A stretch of 64,000 nucleotides of DNA, from positions 11,038,912-11,102,911 of the forward strand of contig JAKZAN010000006.1 in the NCBI GenBank assembly GCA_023053545.1, written 5' to 3'. Both the position numbers and the translations under genes were made by a program. This document shows, piece by piece, positions 61,741-64,000 of the stretch (the stretch's first letter is position 1; each line of letters begins with the position of its first letter). The notes under the pieces were generated by a model. It made no database searches, was not told the origin of the DNA, and saw nothing but the letters and a program-made list of their open reading frames with translations. This stretch comes from Lepidurus packardi. Taxonomy: Eukaryota; Arthropoda; Branchiopoda; Notostraca; Triopsidae.

Positions 61741-62460
61741 GATATTCACCTTTAGCGAATATTCACCTTTAGCCGGTTTGCCTACCGACGTAGCAACTCC
61801 TACTAATATAGACTTGTTGATCGGTGCGGACCAATGTTGGAATGTTCTGACTAGAAGCATTCATCCCACCTCGTGGGGTCCAGTTGCAATGGGAAGCAGA
61901 TTTGTCTGGATTTTACATGACCCCTTGAATTTCCAACTTTCATTGAACTCCGTAGATATTGTCTCTTTGCTGATTCGCACTAGAACTAACCCCGAACAAC
62001 TACACGATCAGCTCATTACCCGCTTCTTGAATGTAGATTCCATTGGAATCTGTGAATCAAGCTCGGTGAGAACTGAAGATGAAGCAGCCATGTAACCGTT
62101 CAAAAGGATCTTGTTTACGATAATCAACGATATTCAGTTTCCTTACCCTGGAAGCTTGATCCCAACTCTCTCTACGACAATATCGAAATCTGCGACAAGC
62201 ATTTGCGTTCGCTTCTACGTAAGCTGAAACACCAGCCTAAGATTCTCGAAGCATACATGAAGACTTTCGCCAAATGCAAAGAAACCCAGTTTATCACTGA
62301 AGTCCTGATCACCTTCTCTTCCCTTCTCACAACTTACCGCATCATCCGGTCGTACGGGAAGGGAAAATCTCCTTGAAGGTGAGAATTGTTTTCGATGCCT
62401 CTGCACGAACACCTAGAGGTACGAGCCTCAACGATCATCTGGAATGTGGTCCATTCCAGA
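61741..62460 (+). mobile_element. BEL/Pao LTR retrotransposon pol fragment
   Basis: The frame 61778-62095 reads TNIDLLIGADQCWNVLTRSI, the IDxLIGxD protease-end motif of BEL/Pao polyproteins, then DQLITRFLNVDSIGI. In the next frame come QFPYPWKLDPNSLYDN and LRSLLRKLKHQPKILEAYMK, and then, after another shift (about 62330-62390), LPHHPVVREG with VRIVFDASARTP and SLNDHLECGP. These are the conserved start of the BEL/Pao reverse transcriptase. At least two frameshifts and a stop break it, and the sequence ends abruptly in an inverted repeat. No LTRs, catalytic YxDD box or integrase are present. Confidence 0.8.
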
Positions 62461-62470
62461 TGATCGTTGA
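62428..62470. repeat. 18-base inverted repeat at the BEL/Pao breakpoint
   Basis: TCAACGATCATCTGGAAT, seven bases GTGGTCC, then ATTCCAGATGATCGTTGA: perfect arms. The right arm is a reversed copy of the BEL/Pao coding sequence for LNDHLEC, so the breakpoint includes a small inverted duplication. Confidence 0.9.
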
Positions 62471-62497
62471 AGACCTTTTGTAACACCAAAACGAGGG

Positions 62498-63891
62498 CAT
62501 GGAGCAATACAGGACAAAACAGATATCGACTGCCAGGTCTGTAACAGACCATACAAAACAAAGTCAGGTTTAAAAAGTCACTTACGACTCAAACATGCAA
62601 ATGAAAAACCCTCCGACCAAAACCCACAAGAGATAGAGGAGGAAACGGCGGACACAGAATTCGATGCTTGCAAACAACTCGATGCTTGCAAACAACACAA
62701 AGCTCACGTTTGATAGCCTACAAACGATTCAGAGCTGTTATGCGAGAAAGCTGTGTGGATACATAGATGGAAAACCACTAGCCGACTCCAGCAATTGCCC
62801 ATCAATTAATAGCTGGATCAATGTAGACCACGCTAAACAACCTGTCTCTATCTTTAGAGACAGCATAAAACTTAGAATAAACGCACTACCAACGTCGAAC
62901 AACTAGGGGTACTGGACAAATCAGAAATTGTAGAGCCGGCTGTAGTGGTCCCGAAACACTCAACCACATTCTACAGATTTGTCCAAGATCACACGAGACC
63001 CGAATCCACCGACACGATCGGGTCTCAAACCTCCTACGAAATTTCTGCAATGGCAGCGGGTATATTTGCCTCGACGAGCCAAAATTTAAAACAAGTCAAG
63101 GACTAAGGAAACCTGACTTAGTAGTTTTCTTACCAATAAAATACACAGAAGACATGAAGGACATAAAGAACCTCGTTAGTCCAGAGTGCGCGGAACGAAT
63201 ATCCTTCCCCAAAAAGCTATACCCTTCGTCTATTTCAGGAACAGCCTTTGTCATTGACACACAAGTCGTTACCGATGACTGTGAGCGAACCAACATCGAA
63301 CTACTATACGGGTTAAAGACCGAAAAATACAAAAATATCCCCGAAATCACTAATTCTCTTCTTAATCTACCCCAGGTTGACAATGTGATCCATACATCTG
63401 CAACTTTTAACTGGCGAGGACTTATCGCGAAGGGAGCGGCTGATGACCTGCTCAAACTCGGGATCACCAAAGGCCAACTAAGAATCGTATCCATGGCCTG
63501 CCTAGAAAAAGGAGTCCACATTTGGATGAACTTTAATAGAACAACAAAGATGAAAACGAGTGATCCCCGATGACAACGTGAGAAAAGCCAGTTACAAATT
63601 TGAAATCACATACTCCTTGCCCATACCATGTCACCCGAAAGAGAAAAGTTATAAGTGAAACTAAAACCTACCTTGTCTTGTACATAAACACGATGGCCTC
63701 ATATATATTCTTGTTTGTTCACTATGAAGCGGCATATGCTGAAATGTAGATGGTGGTCCTTGTCTAAACCCTATCTCTGCCCAACAAACCATAGTTGCAA
63801 CCTCGAAGGTACGCTAAAGCAACTACCCCAAACGATTGCTTACCCAAAAGAGCTGTAAAGTGATTTTCCTTGTTTACCAATACACTAGTGA
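62498..63891 (+). mobile_element. R2-like non-LTR retrotransposon, internally deleted
   Basis: It begins with a single C2H2 zinc finger (62531-62596: CQVCNRPYKTKSGLKSHLRL then KH), as in R2 N termini, and then jumps almost directly to the R2 C terminus: FRDSIKLRINALPT; after a +1 shift near 62900, NCRAGCSGPETLNHILQICP (the CCHC motif), RIHRHDRV, and the restriction-like endonuclease with KPDLVVFL and FVIDTQVV, then FNWRG and LGITKGQLRIVS. The stop is at 63571-63573. The whole reverse transcriptase is missing. About 318 bases of 3' UTR follow, and the element ends exactly where 28S sequence begins (TAGCC). R2 elements normally insert at that 28S site. Confidence 0.8.
62664..63573 (+). pseudogene. 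R2 C-terminal region with restriction-like endonuclease
   Basis: Two frames joined by a +1 shift: 62664-62906 ends INALPTSNN and a stop, and the continuing frame runs open from about 62894 to the stop at 63571-63573 (about 225 codons) without interruption. The endonuclease signature PD..(K-rich linker)..D is visible as KPDLV and VIDTQ, and the zinc-knuckle CxxC-x7-H-x4-C as CRAGC..NHILQIC. The long uninterrupted C-terminal frame suggests that decay is not very old. Confidence 0.8.
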
Positions 63892-63927
<36 letters not shown>

Positions 63928-64000
63928 CGAATGGATTAACAAGATTCCCGCTGTCCCTACCTACTATCTAGCGAACCCACTGCCAGGGGAACGGGCCTGT
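63892..64000 (+). rRNA. 28S rRNA gene fragment, 3' flank of the R2 site (decayed, partial)
   Basis: TAGCCAAATGCCTCGTCATC, then ATTAGTGACGCGCACGAATG, and CTACCTACTATCTAGCGAAC up to GGGAACGGGCCTG follow the highly conserved 28S core just downstream of the R2 insertion point. From memory of the eukaryotic consensus there are about eight substitutions in 109 bases (for example GCGCACGAATGG where GCGCATGAATGG is expected, AACAAGATT for AACGAGATT). This core is almost invariant in animals, so the copy looks like a pseudogene fragment. It is cut by the window end. Confidence 0.85.

Noticed and set aside
1..64000. CRISPR array, bacterial operon or integron features
   Set aside because: No spaced direct repeats of that type. 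Introns and animal gene families show that the DNA is eukaryotic.

Overview
This is eukaryotic nuclear DNA. Genes are split by GT-AG introns, many only about 50-70 bases long. The protein families are animal ones: lysosomal alpha-mannosidase, cGMP-dependent kinase, RanBP1, TRMT2A, GIT and ANKRD13. R2-type and BEL/Pao retroelements and scattered TTAGG-like (arthropod telomere-type) runs make an arthropod most likely. Short introns would fit a springtail or a small crustacean, but that is a guess.

Layout. 1-3.3 kb: repeats, including a degraded LINE 3' end with RNase H. 3.37-7.54 kb (+): 13-exon lysosomal alpha-mannosidase. 8.26-16.65 kb (-): 15-exon cGMP-dependent protein kinase (foraging type). 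16.65-30.85 kb: a 14 kb gene-free stretch upstream of the kinase. 30.85-40.72 kb (+): a long multi-exon gene, probably a synaptopodin-2-like muscle/cytoskeletal scaffold. 41.27-43.13 kb (-) and 43.44-45.72 kb (+): RanBP1 and TRMT2A, head to head 310 bases apart. 47.53-51.25 kb (-) and 52.65-56.04 kb (+): the ArfGAP GIT and ANKRD13, also divergent. 56.31-57.86 kb (-): two 3' exons of an unrecognised gene, convergent with ANKRD13. 57.9-64 kb: a transposon graveyard holding a Harbinger remnant, a BEL/Pao fragment and an internally deleted R2-like element whose 3' end abuts a decayed piece of 28S rDNA at the R2 target site.

The exon models were built by hand from splice signals, reading-frame continuity and family motifs; the exon lengths sum in frame for the seven complete models. 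The most notable points are (i) two head-to-head gene pairs, RanBP1/TRMT2A and GIT/ANKRD13, which I recall as neighbours in vertebrates too; (ii) the R2 remnant/28S junction; (iii) a TTAA-flanked MITE family with four copies, three of them in introns; and (iv) foldback elements, one carrying TTAGG-like repeats at its centre.
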